Positions 1 through 6,731 of a DNA stretch of 7,674 bases are shown here, in pieces. The position numbers were made by a program, and so were the translations under genes. Each line of letters starts with the position of its first letter. The first letter of the stretch is position 1. The notes beneath the pieces are model-generated. The model was not told the origin of the DNA. It did not search any database and worked only from the letters and a program-made list of their open reading frames with translations. Where the stretch lies: contig JAFIHQ010000031.1 in NCBI GenBank assembly GCA_017849315.1, forward strand, positions 1 to 7,674, written 5' to 3'. Source of the DNA: Treponema sp. (GTDB lineage Bacteria; Spirochaetota; Spirochaetia; Treponematales; Rectinemataceae).

Positions 1-18
1 CGTCGCTACCTTTCTTCT

Positions 19-2568
19 TTAGGACGAAGACTTTGCTTGCCTCAAGGCCATGAGTACGCGCTCGGGCGTGAAGGGCGTTTCCGTCAACCGGACGCCAATT
101 GCGTTGCGCAGCGCATCCGCTATGGCGGCGGGTGGCGTATCAATGCCAATCTCGCCAATCGATTTGGCACCGAAGGGGCCAGAGGGCTCAAAACTGGGCG
201 CCAATTCGACTTCGATCCTGCCAACGTCCTCTCGCGACGGGATTGGATAGGACATAATGCTGTTGGTAAGCAGCCTGCCCTTCTCCGTGTACTGAACGTT
301 CTCGAAGAGCGCAAGCCCGATGCCCTGCAGGAGGCCTCCCTCGGCCTGGACGCGTGCCAGATTGGGGTTGATGGGTACACCGCAATCCACTACGGCAACA
401 TACCGCAAAAGATCGACCTTTCCAGTCCCTGTGTCCACCTCGATCTCTGCAAAACCTGCCATGTAGGGCGGAGGAGAAAGCGGACCAGTGAAAGACCCAG
501 TCACCGAAAGCATCTTCATATCTTCGCGGTTATGGTAGAGGGTGTCGAAAGAAAGATCGCGCAGAGTCACCAAGACCGAGCCATCGGCAGCGAGGAATTT
601 TTCACCGTCAAAGGTGATGGAACTAGTGTCAGCACCGCTGCTGCTACCGCTTTGGCCATTGCCGCTGCCTCCGCGGCTACCGTCCTCGGCACCCTCGTTT
701 TGAGCGCCGCCCTTGCAATAGTGCTCCGCAACGGCGTCGATCATCACTTTTTTCATTTTCCGGGCTGCGTCGAGCACGGCGTTGCCGGAAACGTAGGTAG
801 TGCTGGAAGCGTAGGCTCCTACGTCGAAGGGCGTATTGTCGGTGTCGGAAGAGAGAATGGAGATGGAGGAGACTGGTACCCCCAATTCCTCGGCCGCGAT
901 CTGCGTCAAAATGGTGTCACTGCCGGTGCCCAGGTCTGTGGCCCCCACTTTGAGGGTGAACCAGCCCCCATCCTGAAGGCTCAACGTGGCAGAGCCCATG
1001 TCCACGAGCGGAATGCCGGAACCCTGCATGGCGAGTGCCATACCGTGGGCGCGAATCTTGCCAGGTGCGGACTGCCAGGAAAGCCGCTCGGGATTCCAGC
1101 CGATAAGCTCTTTGCCCCTGTCGATGCAGTATTGTAACTTGCAGCTATCGATAGGCGCATCAATGCCTTCGCCACCCTCCCCCATGATGCGGAAAACGTC
1201 GCTCTTCTCGCCCTCGCGGATCATGTTCTTTTCGCGGAAGGCGATCGGGTCCATGCCAAGTGAGTGTGCAAGCTCGTCGATGGTGGATTCCAGGGCGAAA
1301 TTGCCTTGAATGGCGCCGTAGCCTCTGAAGGCGCCTGCGGAAATCTTGTTGGTGTAGACGGCGTGGCCACCAAAATGAACAGCCTTAACCTTGTTATAGA
1401 GCGGAAGCGCCTTGGAACCGACCACCATGAAGGCGGTGAGGGCGTGCTCGCCGTACGCACCGGTGTTGGAGAGCACACTCATGTCCAGCGCAGTCAGGGT
1501 GCCGTCGCGATTGGCGCCGGCGCGCATGGTGATGCGCATCTGATGGCGGGTGAAGGTGGATTCGAAGACTTCCTTGCGGGAAAGGGCCAGGCGCGCCGGC
1601 CGGCCGGTGCGAAGCGTCACGAGCGCAACGAATGGCTCAACATGGATGGTCTGTTTGGAACCAAACCCGCCGCCGATGCGCGGTTTTACGATACGCACCT
1701 GGCTATACGGAATGTCCAGGACCTGCGCAAGGATTCGCCGGGTGTGGAAGGGGTTTTGCGTGCTCGTGTAAACGACAAGCCTTCCGTGCAGATCGATGTA
1801 GCTGAAGGCAGTGTGCGGTTCCATAGCGACGTGCGACTGCGCCTGTGTTACATAGGTCTTTTCTACCACGACATCGCTCTTGGCAAGCTCGGCTTCCACG
1901 TCGCCAATGTGCATGTCGTAGGCGCAGGCGATGTTTCGGCTCGGATCAAAACCCGTGGGAATCATCTCGTGGATATCTTTCTCGGGGTGAATAACGACAG
2001 GATTGTCCATCGATTTTTCGAAGTCGAGCAAGGGCTCGAGCACTTCATAGGTCACTTGCACAAGAGAAGCGGCCTTTTTTGCAAGCTCGAGGGTTTCCGC
2101 GGCCACGATGGCAACCTCATCGCCAACGTAGCGCACATATTCGTCCAGTATGAACTTGTCTCGGGGGCTCGGCTCAGGGTCACCCTGACCGGCCCGTGTG
2201 TACGGGATGCGCTTTATGTCTTTCCAGGTTAGGACGCAGGCAACTCCTGGCAATGCGAGGGCTTTTTCCGTATCGATGGATTGTATGCGGGCAAACGCAT
2301 GAGGGCTTCGGACAAGGGCCACATAGAGGGCTTCGTGTGGCGCAAAATCGTCGGTGTAGGCGGGCCGTCCCGTTACAAGGCCAATGCCTTCAAGTTTTGG
2401 CTGATTGTGGTTGACGGTGCGGAAGCTGCCCGAATTGGCGGAGCGGGAATTATCGGGACGGGAAGTACTGGAACCGGAGCTGTCGGGGCGAGAACTGCTC
2501 GGGCAAGGACTATCGGAGGGTTGATCATTCATGTGACGCTGATTATTCATGTGGTGCTGATCATTCAT
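19..2568 (-). CDS. Molybdopterin-binding large subunit of a xanthine dehydrogenase-family hydroxylase
   Basis: This is the catalytic chain of a molybdenum hydroxylase. Such enzymes hydroxylate purines, other N-heterocycles or aldehydes with water and pass electrons through 2Fe-2S clusters to FAD; they act in the cytoplasm. The family fold begins near residue 56 (VTGRPAYTDDF at 65-75). Visible motifs are the cofactor loop GGGFGSK (299-305), GAFRGYGAIQ (412-421), DLGTGSDT (545-552) and the C-terminal GAKSIGE, whose Glu806 matches the catalytic base. GAFRGYG fits the xanthine/aldehyde type and not CO dehydrogenase. At 849 residues it is longer than the usual roughly 760. The excess is a Ser/Pro/Asp-rich N-terminal tail (1-55) and a Gly/Ser-rich insert (about 619-650). 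GGAGG at 2575-2579 supports the first ATG, which overlaps the stop of the 2Fe-2S gene by 8 bases. No twin-arginine signal is seen. The family is sure; the substrate is not. Confidence 0.95.
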   Translation of the reverse strand: MNDQHHMNNQRHMNDQPSDSPCPSSSRPDSSGSSTSRPDNSRSANSGSFRTVNHNQPKLEGIGLVTGRPAYTDDFAPHEALYVALVRSPHAFARIQSIDTEKALALPGVACVLTWKDIKRIPYTRAGQGDPEPSPRDKFILDEYVRYVGDEVAIVAAETLELAKKAASLVQVTYEVLEPLLDFEKSMDNPVVIHPEKDIHEMIPTGFDPSRNIACAYDMHIGDVEAELAKSDVVVEKTYVTQAQSHVAMEPHTAFSYIDLHGRLVVYTSTQNPFHTRRILAQVLDIPYSQVRIVKPRIGGGFGSKQTIHVEPFVALVTLRTGRPARLALSRKEVFESTFTRHQMRITMRAGANRDGTLTALDMSVLSNTGAYGEHALTAFMVVGSKALPLYNKVKAVHFGGHAVYTNKISAGAFRGYGAIQGNFALESTIDELAHSLGMDPIAFREKNMIREGEKSDVFRIMGEGGEGIDAPIDSCKLQYCIDRGKELIGWNPERLSWQSAPGKIRAHGMALAMQGSGIPLVDMGSATLSLQDGGWFTLKVGATDLGTGSDTILTQIAAEELGVPVSSISILSSDTDNTPFDVGAYASSTTYVSGNAVLDAARKMKKVMIDAVAEHYCKGGAQNEGAEDGSRGGSGNGQSGSSSGADTSSITFDGEKFLAADGSVLVTLRDLSFDTLYHNREDMKMLSVTGSFTGPLSPPPYMAGFAEIEVDTGTGKVDLLRYVAVVDCGVPINPNLARVQAEGGLLQGIGLALFENVQYTEKGRLLTNSIMSYPIPSREDVGRIEVELAPSFEPSGPFGAKSIGEIGIDTPPAAIADALRNAIGVRLTETPFTPERVLMALRQAKSSS

Positions 2569-2574
2569 GTGACG
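2521..2574 (-). repeat. Three tandem 18-bp repeats across a stop/start junction
   Basis: Read on the minus strand, three back-to-back 18-base units occupy 2557-2574, 2539-2556 and 2521-2538. They share the core CACATGAATRATCAR. Units 1 and 3 differ at one base; unit 2 differs at a few. Each unit carries an in-frame ATG, giving Met1, Met7 and Met13 of the Mo subunit. The first unit also contains the stop of the 2Fe-2S gene. Only the first ATG has a good ribosome-binding site (GGAGG at 2575-2579). Confidence 0.9.
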
Positions 2575-3037
2575 CCTCCAAATACTTTATAATCGCCCGT
2601 AAGTGGCCTTCGTATCCAGAACAGCGGCAGAGGTTGCCGGAAAGATAGTGGCGGATTTCGGTCTCGGTGGGAGACTTTAGCTCGCGTTTGAGGGCCAGCA
2701 CCATCATAGTAAAACCAGGCGTGCAATAGCCGCATTGGTCGGCCCCTTGAGCGACAAGGAACTGTGCAAATTCCGTGGCTTCTTTTTCCACGCCACGGAC
2801 AGTCGTGATCTCGCGCCCTTCCGCCCGGCCTGCAAAAACCGAGCAGGAGGGAACTGGCACACCATCCAGCCATACGGTACACACGCCGCAGTTACCGGTA
2901 TCACAACCCTTTTTGACTTCGGTATAACCTGCAGAGCGCAGAACGTCGCACAGCATATCCGCCGGGTTGCACGCGATGACGCGTGGAACGCCGTTAATCG
3001 TCATAGTGAGGTTGACACTAGAGTTGAAGTCGCTCAT
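2561..3037 (-). CDS. 2Fe-2S subunit of the xanthine dehydrogenase-family hydroxylase
   Basis: This small electron-transfer chain carries electrons from the Mo centre to FAD through two 2Fe-2S clusters. The N-terminal plant-ferredoxin-like domain has Cys45, Cys50, Cys53 and Cys65 (GCDTGNCGVC, then a later Cys). The C-terminal helical domain has Cys102 and Cys105 (QCGYC) and Cys137 and Cys139 (NLCRCSGY). All eight ligands are present. The length of 158 residues is typical for the family. The start overlaps the FAD-subunit stop by 4 bases (ATGA), and GGAGG at 3045-3049 sits 7 bases upstream, so translation is probably coupled. Its stop lies inside the first codons of the Mo subunit, within the first unit of an 18-bp tandem repeat. 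The order FAD, Fe-S, Mo subunit is a common one for three-gene hydroxylase operons. Confidence 0.96.
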   Translation of the reverse strand: MSDFNSSVNLTMTINGVPRVIACNPADMLCDVLRSAGYTEVKKGCDTGNCGVCTVWLDGVPVPSCSVFAGRAEGREITTVRGVEKEATEFAQFLVAQGADQCGYCTPGFTMMVLALKRELKSPTETEIRHYLSGNLCRCSGYEGHLRAIIKYLEASHE

Positions 3038-3873
3038 GACGCAGCCTCCATAATTGCCCGTTCAACGAGGGTTTCACACAAAAGACGCCTGTAGTCTGCA
3101 CTTCCACGCGAATCAGAAATAAAAACGGTTTCAGAAGCGGCGGCCTTCGCGGCGGCGCCCGCGTAGGAAGACGGTGCGGCGGGAGCCACGATTGCGGCGC
3201 CCTGCCCTTGTGCGGCCGCGCAGGCCGCGTCGCACGCGGCCTGCGCATTTGGGCAAAGCCGCGCCGCAGCTGGCCGCGCGCCCACGACAATCCGCCAGCC
3301 CCCCGCAACGAAGGCCGCCGCCGCATTCAGCACCGCAAAATCATTCCTGGTTATCCGCAAACTCTGAAAGCTGACATAAGGATTCTTGGCAATAACCACA
3401 CTTTCTAGCAAAAACGGCCCCTTGGGTGGTGCACTCAAAAAGTCGCCAAGGCCCATCTGTCCCTGCCCATAGAGATTCACCCTGGCATCAAGCGCCAAGA
3501 GTAGAGTGATCAAATCGGAAAAACCATATCTGCCGGCAACGGTTCCGCCTATTGTTATGAGATTGCGCAGTTGCACACCAACGAGATGCTCAGTTGCATG
3601 CCGAAACGCGCCGCGAAATGCCTCGTCAAGCAAAGAAGAAGTCTCTATTGATCTTGCGGTCGTCATGGCACCAATCTCAACAAAATCATTGGAATCTCCA
3701 GATCCCACTTCCCTTATATAATCCAATCGCAGCTCACAAAGGTCTACCATCGTGTCCGTGGACCTGCCGTTCATGTGAAGCCAACATCCTCCACCCACGG
3801 GCAGTCCACCCTTCTGGATGAGTCCATAAGCTTCATCGAGCGTCTGTGGACGCATGTAGTGGTTTACTTCCAT
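3034..3873 (-). CDS. FAD-binding subunit of the xanthine dehydrogenase-family hydroxylase
   Basis: This chain holds FAD and passes electrons from the Fe-S subunit to the acceptor (NAD+ in xanthine dehydrogenases). The two FAD/pyrophosphate loops are PVGGGCWLHM (25-34) and TIGGTVAGRYGFSD (107-120). The second has GRYGFSD where many relatives have a NxAxADPxxD-like stretch. The C-terminal CO-dehydrogenase flavoprotein domain ends in the conserved RGSADYRR (256-263). Its length of 279 residues is normal. Residues 201-247 are about half alanine and come from extremely GC-rich DNA, which is unusual beside its neighbours. The start is supported by GAGGAG at 3879-3884. It is the first gene of the hydroxylase operon and lies 118 bases downstream of the ferritin-like gene, with a possible promoter of its own. 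No accessory or maturation gene is in the window. Confidence 0.93.
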   Translation of the reverse strand: MEVNHYMRPQTLDEAYGLIQKGGLPVGGGCWLHMNGRSTDTMVDLCELRLDYIREVGSGDSNDFVEIGAMTTARSIETSSLLDEAFRGAFRHATEHLVGVQLRNLITIGGTVAGRYGFSDLITLLLALDARVNLYGQGQMGLGDFLSAPPKGPFLLESVVIAKNPYVSFQSLRITRNDFAVLNAAAAFVAGGWRIVVGARPAAARLCPNAQAACDAACAAAQGQGAAIVAPAAPSSYAGAAAKAAASETVFISDSRGSADYRRLLCETLVERAIMEAAS

Positions 3874-3920
3874 GCCTTCTCCTCACCGGCCGCACTCTCT
3901 TTTTGCGCGACAATGGCGCT

Positions 3921-3949
3921 ATCTTACTACAGAAAGTCACAGGCGACAA
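3921..3949 (-). promoter_or_regulatory. Possible promoter of the hydroxylase operon
   Basis: On the minus strand, TTGTCG (3944-3949) and TAAGAT (3921-3926) are separated by 17 bases. They lie about 50 bases upstream of the FAD-subunit start, in the only gap between that operon and the ferritin-like gene. Each hexamer departs from consensus, so this is a candidate only. Confidence 0.35.
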
Positions 3950-3991
3950 CAAAAACAGAATGATAAAACACTGCCCCGTGGCCAAGACAAG

Positions 3992-4303
3992 CTAGTGCTT
4001 TTTTGCCAGCTTTTCGATCTCTTCTTCTACTTCGCCGGCGCCATCTGCATAATACTCCTGTTCTTTTGGTTCCAGTTCTTTAAGCAGCCTGAGAAACTCT
4101 CCAGCGTGTACCCGTTCCTCGTTCGCGATATCCTCAAGAACTTCCTGCGCCAACTTATTGTCCGTCGATTCCGCAAGTTGGGTATACATCTGAATTGCCT
4201 CATATTCAGCCGCGATCATAAACCTGATGGAGCGCACAAGTTCGCTCTCCGTCAGTTTTCGGTCGCTTTTCATTCCAGAAAACGCTGTTCCAAAATCTGG
4301 CAT
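3992..4303 (-). CDS. Encapsulin-type (two-helix) ferritin-like protein
   Basis: This 103-residue protein resembles encapsulated ferritin-like proteins. In that family two half-ferritins pair to build one di-iron ferroxidase site that oxidises Fe(II) for storage. The first helix carries Glu33 (AAEYEAIQMY, 31-40). The second carries Glu62, Glu63 and His66 in NEERVHAGEF, an ExxH motif. Glu33/Glu63/His66 match the spacing of Glu32/Glu62/His65 in the Rhodospirillum rubrum protein, as I recall that family. A single E-to-ExxH set and the short length argue against a full four-helix rubrerythrin. The tail is charged (EVEEEIEKLAKKH), with no recognisable encapsulin-loading peptide, and no encapsulin gene is in the window. 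GGGAGGT at 4308-4314 supports the start. It lies alone, upstream of the hydroxylase operon and in the same direction. A general rubrerythrin-like role is the main alternative. Confidence 0.82.
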   Translation of the reverse strand: MPDFGTAFSGMKSDRKLTESELVRSIRFMIAAEYEAIQMYTQLAESTDNKLAQEVLEDIANEERVHAGEFLRLLKELEPKEQEYYADGAGEVEEEIEKLAKKH

Positions 4304-4369
4304 ATAAACCTCCCTGGATGTTGCCGGTAATTCCTCTTTGGAGTCGCTCTTTATGCACTGGCTCTAGAA

Positions 4370-4404
4370 CAATTATCCTTAATAATAATATACAAGATAA
4401 ATTG
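4370..4404. promoter_or_regulatory. AT-rich imperfect inverted repeat upstream of the ferritin-like gene
   Basis: CAATTATC (4370-4377) and GATAAATTG (4396-4404) are inverted copies differing by one extra base, separated by 18 AT-rich bases. The element lies 67-101 bases upstream of the ferritin-like start. That position and the GATAAT-like wording would suit a metal-responsive repressor such as Fur, but it does not match a full Fur box. Weak candidate. Confidence 0.25.
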
Positions 4405-4533
4405 ATTGGGCTGGAAGCACGACTTTTTGCTTTGTCCTTCCTTGTTTTGTATTGATTTTGTACTGCCTCATGGCTATCCCATCACTGCATCGTTCCAGCA
4501 AAACTTGAACGGGGGGCTCATGGCTGGCAGTAA

Positions 4534-4560
4534 CTACTGATTCTCTACTGAAGAGAATCA
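4534..4560. repeat. Inverted repeat overlapping a direct repeat
   Basis: TGATTCTCT (4538-4546) and AGAGAATCA (4552-4560) form a perfect 9-bp stem around the 5-base loop ACTGA. The same stretch holds CTACTGA twice (4534-4540 and 4545-4551), with starts 11 bases apart, about one helical turn. No T-run follows on either strand, so a terminator is unlikely. Operator or RNA hairpin are both possible. Confidence 0.6.
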
Positions 4561-4784
4561 TGCTTGCGGCCACTGAAGTAAACAGCTGGTTTTCGCTCCT
4601 GTTGCATTCATACATGCTCTTATCTCAGAAGCCCTCCGGGTGCCGTTAATCTTATTCAGCGACCGATAGTCAAAGACTACTTTCTTTTTCTCTAGTAGCT
4701 CTAATCTATGTGCTCAGCATTGAGCCCAGTTTAAGGCAGAGAATATTCCCCTCGTATTCTTCTCAAAATCTCATGCTCAAAGTC

Positions 4785-5063
4785 TCAGAAATTAGGCATG
4801 TCATAAAGCCCGCCGGCGTTAACAACTTTGGAGTAGCCGGCCGACTTTAGCATTCGCGCTGCGAGTGCCGATCTTGCTCCAGAAGCGCAATAGAGAACGA
4901 TTGACCTATCTTTTGGACCTATTTCGCTTAAACGGCTTAAGATCTCGTTTACCGGAATACATATTGCATTCGGGTAGTGTTCCTCTTCAAATTCTTCCTT
5001 GCTTCTCACGTCTATGACGAGCGCCCCACTGTTGATGAGTTCTTCCACAGGATTATGCGCCAT
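4785..5063 (-). CDS. Single-domain rhodanese (sulfurtransferase)
   Basis: This 92-residue rhodanese carries sulfane sulfur as a persulfide on its active-site cysteine and passes it to a thiol or partner. The CH2A-type segment is ALVIDVRSKEEFEEEHYPNA (14-33). The active loop is YCASGARS (58-65) with catalytic Cys59 and Arg64. NAGGLYDM (82-89) closes the fold. There is no signal peptide, so it should be cytoplasmic. It begins 3 bases after the stop of the CoA-disulfide reductase, and AAGGAG overlapping the end of that gene serves as its ribosome-binding site. Translational coupling is therefore likely, from the promoter at 6748-6776. Its complete loop contrasts with the degenerate rhodanese domain of the reductase, which suggests that it supplies the missing sulfur-transfer step (inference). 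No clear terminator follows it. Confidence 0.93.
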   Translation of the reverse strand: MAHNPVEELINSGALVIDVRSKEEFEEEHYPNAICIPVNEILSRLSEIGPKDRSIVLYCASGARSALAARMLKSAGYSKVVNAGGLYDMPNF

Positions 5064-5066
5064 AAT

Positions 5067-6728
5067 TCATTCTCCTTCCTCAATAAGTTCATTAAATTCT
5101 TTTATAAGTTGAATACTGGTAAATCCACCGCTTATGTACTTTGTGGTGCCCGATCTCCTGTTAACAAGTTGACGGTAGGCCAGATGCCCCTCGAAGCCGG
5201 CTTTTGAAACTATCAGGATCTGGCTTTCGGGAATTTCATCGATCCTGTCCCGCAGTTCATCGAGTGGAATATGAATACTGCCTCGAATATGACCCCTTAC
5301 GAATTCATTATAGGTTCTGACATCGAGAACAGCAGCCGAATTCTCTTTTATGAGCGGAAAAGCTTCTTGCGCGGAAATGAATTTTGAGAAACCAATCATA
5401 TCATTTCGCGCAGCAAATGCGGCCATCTGTAGTGGATCGTTCGCGCTGGAATAGGGAGGGGCATACGACAAATCGAGCGCGGTCAAATCCTCAAGCGATA
5501 GTTTTGCATAGATTGACACGGCAAGCACGTCGATGCGTTTTTCTACCCCTTCCTTACCAAAAGCTTCTGCACCAAGAATCCTTCCATCTTTTTCCTGATA
5601 GACTATTTTTAGGCTCAGGTCTTCGCTTCCGGGATAATAGCTTGCGTGATGGGGCCGGTGAACCGTCACTGCGCGGCACGCGATTCCTGCTGTGCGTGCA
5701 GCCTTCTCGGAAAGCCCTGTCATGGCAAAAGTGTGGTCCATGACTTTTACCACGGAAGTGCCTAACGAACCTGGATACTGCATGGAACCTCCGAGGGCAT
5801 TGGTCGCAGCGATGCGGCCTTGACGGTTCGCAGGACCTGCAAGCGGGATTCGAGCCTTGGCACCATCGGGGATGCGCATTACTTCGATCATATCCCCTGC
5901 GGCATAGATATCGGGGTCATTCGTCCTGAGCGATGAATCGACAGCAAGCCCATGTGAAGTCCCTATGGTTAGCCCGCTCTTCTTTGCCAATTCGAGATTT
6001 GGATGCACTCCTACCGCGAGAAGTACGAGATCGGCCGGGATCTGACTGTTGTCGTTCAAACGCGCCAGGTGAGCCTTCTCGTCAACTGCCACCAAGGCCT
6101 TCCCCGTGATTATTGAAACCCCATTTGCCTCAAAGACTTGCGCTATCTGCGCTCCGAATTCAGGGTCTGATAACGGCATCAATTGCTGAGTAAGCTCTAC
6201 GATGGTTGTTGACATGCCTCTCTTATGCAAGGCCTCTGCGGCTTCAAGCCCGATGAATCCACCTCCGACGATTACTGCTGTTTTGGGAGAATTCTCCTTG
6301 ATAAAGTTTTCGATTCTATCTGTATCGGGAATCGTCCAAAGATTGAAGACATTCTGGCTTTCTAAGCCTTCAAACGAAGGTCGAATTGGGCTGCCTCCCT
6401 GCGCAAGTATGAGCTTGTCGTAAGGCATCGTAGAGAACCCTTCCTTCCCTTTGAGGGTTATCTGCTTTTGCTGACGGTCGATAGCAATGGCCTCGGTGTT
6501 CAGGAGGACATTTATTCTGTATCGGGCAAAAAAACCTTCGGGCGTCTGAAGTATAAGCTGGCTTCGTCGCTTTATATCGCCGGAGATACGATACGGTAAA
6601 CCACAATTGGCGAATGATACATATGCCCCTTTCTCGATAATTGTGATTTCTGCGTCTTTGTCAATTCTGCGTGCTCTTGCTGCCGCCGTCGCCCCTGCAG
6701 CGACGCCACCGATTATCACAAGCCTCAT
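5067..6728 (-). CDS. CoA-disulfide/polysulfide reductase with a C-terminal rhodanese domain lacking its cysteine
   Basis: This is an FAD- and NAD(P)H-dependent flavoprotein of the CoADR-RHD/Npsr family, which reduces CoA disulfide, CoA persulfide or polysulfide. In 553-residue numbering it has the FAD loop GGVAAG (7-12), single redox cysteine Cys42 in SFANCGLPY, NAD(P) loop GGGFIGLEAAEAL (155-167), second FAD motif AGDM (277-280), ASYYPG near 362-367 and YAPPYSSANDP (422-432). Family catalytic tyrosines lie in these last two stretches. Residues 447-553 form a rhodanese domain with LDVR and SGGF conserved. However, its active loop reads VSKAGFEGH where relatives have roughly YCxxGLRGH: Ser508 replaces Cys and Glu513 replaces Arg. 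I place the start at 6728 and not at the in-frame ATG at 6740, because GGAGGTG (6732-6738) precedes 6728 at ideal spacing and overlaps the earlier ATG. Length matches the family. Confidence 0.93.
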   Translation of the reverse strand: MRLVIIGGVAAGATAAARARRIDKDAEITIIEKGAYVSFANCGLPYRISGDIKRRSQLILQTPEGFFARYRINVLLNTEAIAIDRQQKQITLKGKEGFSTMPYDKLILAQGGSPIRPSFEGLESQNVFNLWTIPDTDRIENFIKENSPKTAVIVGGGFIGLEAAEALHKRGMSTTIVELTQQLMPLSDPEFGAQIAQVFEANGVSIITGKALVAVDEKAHLARLNDNSQIPADLVLLAVGVHPNLELAKKSGLTIGTSHGLAVDSSLRTNDPDIYAAGDMIEVMRIPDGAKARIPLAGPANRQGRIAATNALGGSMQYPGSLGTSVVKVMDHTFAMTGLSEKAARTAGIACRAVTVHRPHHASYYPGSEDLSLKIVYQEKDGRILGAEAFGKEGVEKRIDVLAVSIYAKLSLEDLTALDLSYAPPYSSANDPLQMAAFAARNDMIGFSKFISAQEAFPLIKENSAAVLDVRTYNEFVRGHIRGSIHIPLDELRDRIDEIPESQILIVSKAGFEGHLAYRQLVNRRSGTTKYISGGFTSIQLIKEFNELIEEGE

Positions 6729-6731
6729 GCG

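Larger units (their letters stand above)
4304..4784. other. Intergenic stretch without a convincing gene
   Basis: This 480-base gap separates the rhodanese gene from the ferritin-like gene. I find no reading frame with a ribosome-binding site or family resemblance, no tRNA-like structure, and no hairpin plus T-run that would clearly end the sulfur operon. It must hold the ferritin promoter, but no sigma-A hexamer pair stands out. It contains a 9-bp hairpin overlapping an 11-base-spaced direct repeat (4534-4560) and an AT-rich imperfect inverted repeat (4370-4404). Confidence 0.6.

Noticed and set aside
37..1137. A 366-codon open frame on the plus strand
   Set aside because: It lies entirely antisense to the well-supported Mo subunit, has no family resemblance, and is explained by the high GC of that gene.
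1264..2232. A 322-codon open frame on the plus strand
   Set aside because: It is also antisense to the Mo subunit. Its length comes from codon bias and no motif is recognisable.
3965..3985. CAC/GTG mini-hairpin with TTTT after the ferritin-like gene
   Set aside because: Only three pairs can form, which is too weak for a terminator.
4379..4615. A 78-codon minus-strand frame between the sulfur and ferritin genes
   Set aside because: It has no ribosome-binding site at usable distance (the nearest GGAGGG is too far), no recognisable motif, an AT-rich SIYLVYYY end, and a 9-bp hairpin inside. I treat it as chance, although a gene remnant cannot be excluded.
4740..4760. Hairpin AGAATA/TATTCT just after the rhodanese gene, as a terminator
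   Set aside because: The stem is weak and A/T-rich with a 9-base loop, and no T-run follows on the minus strand.
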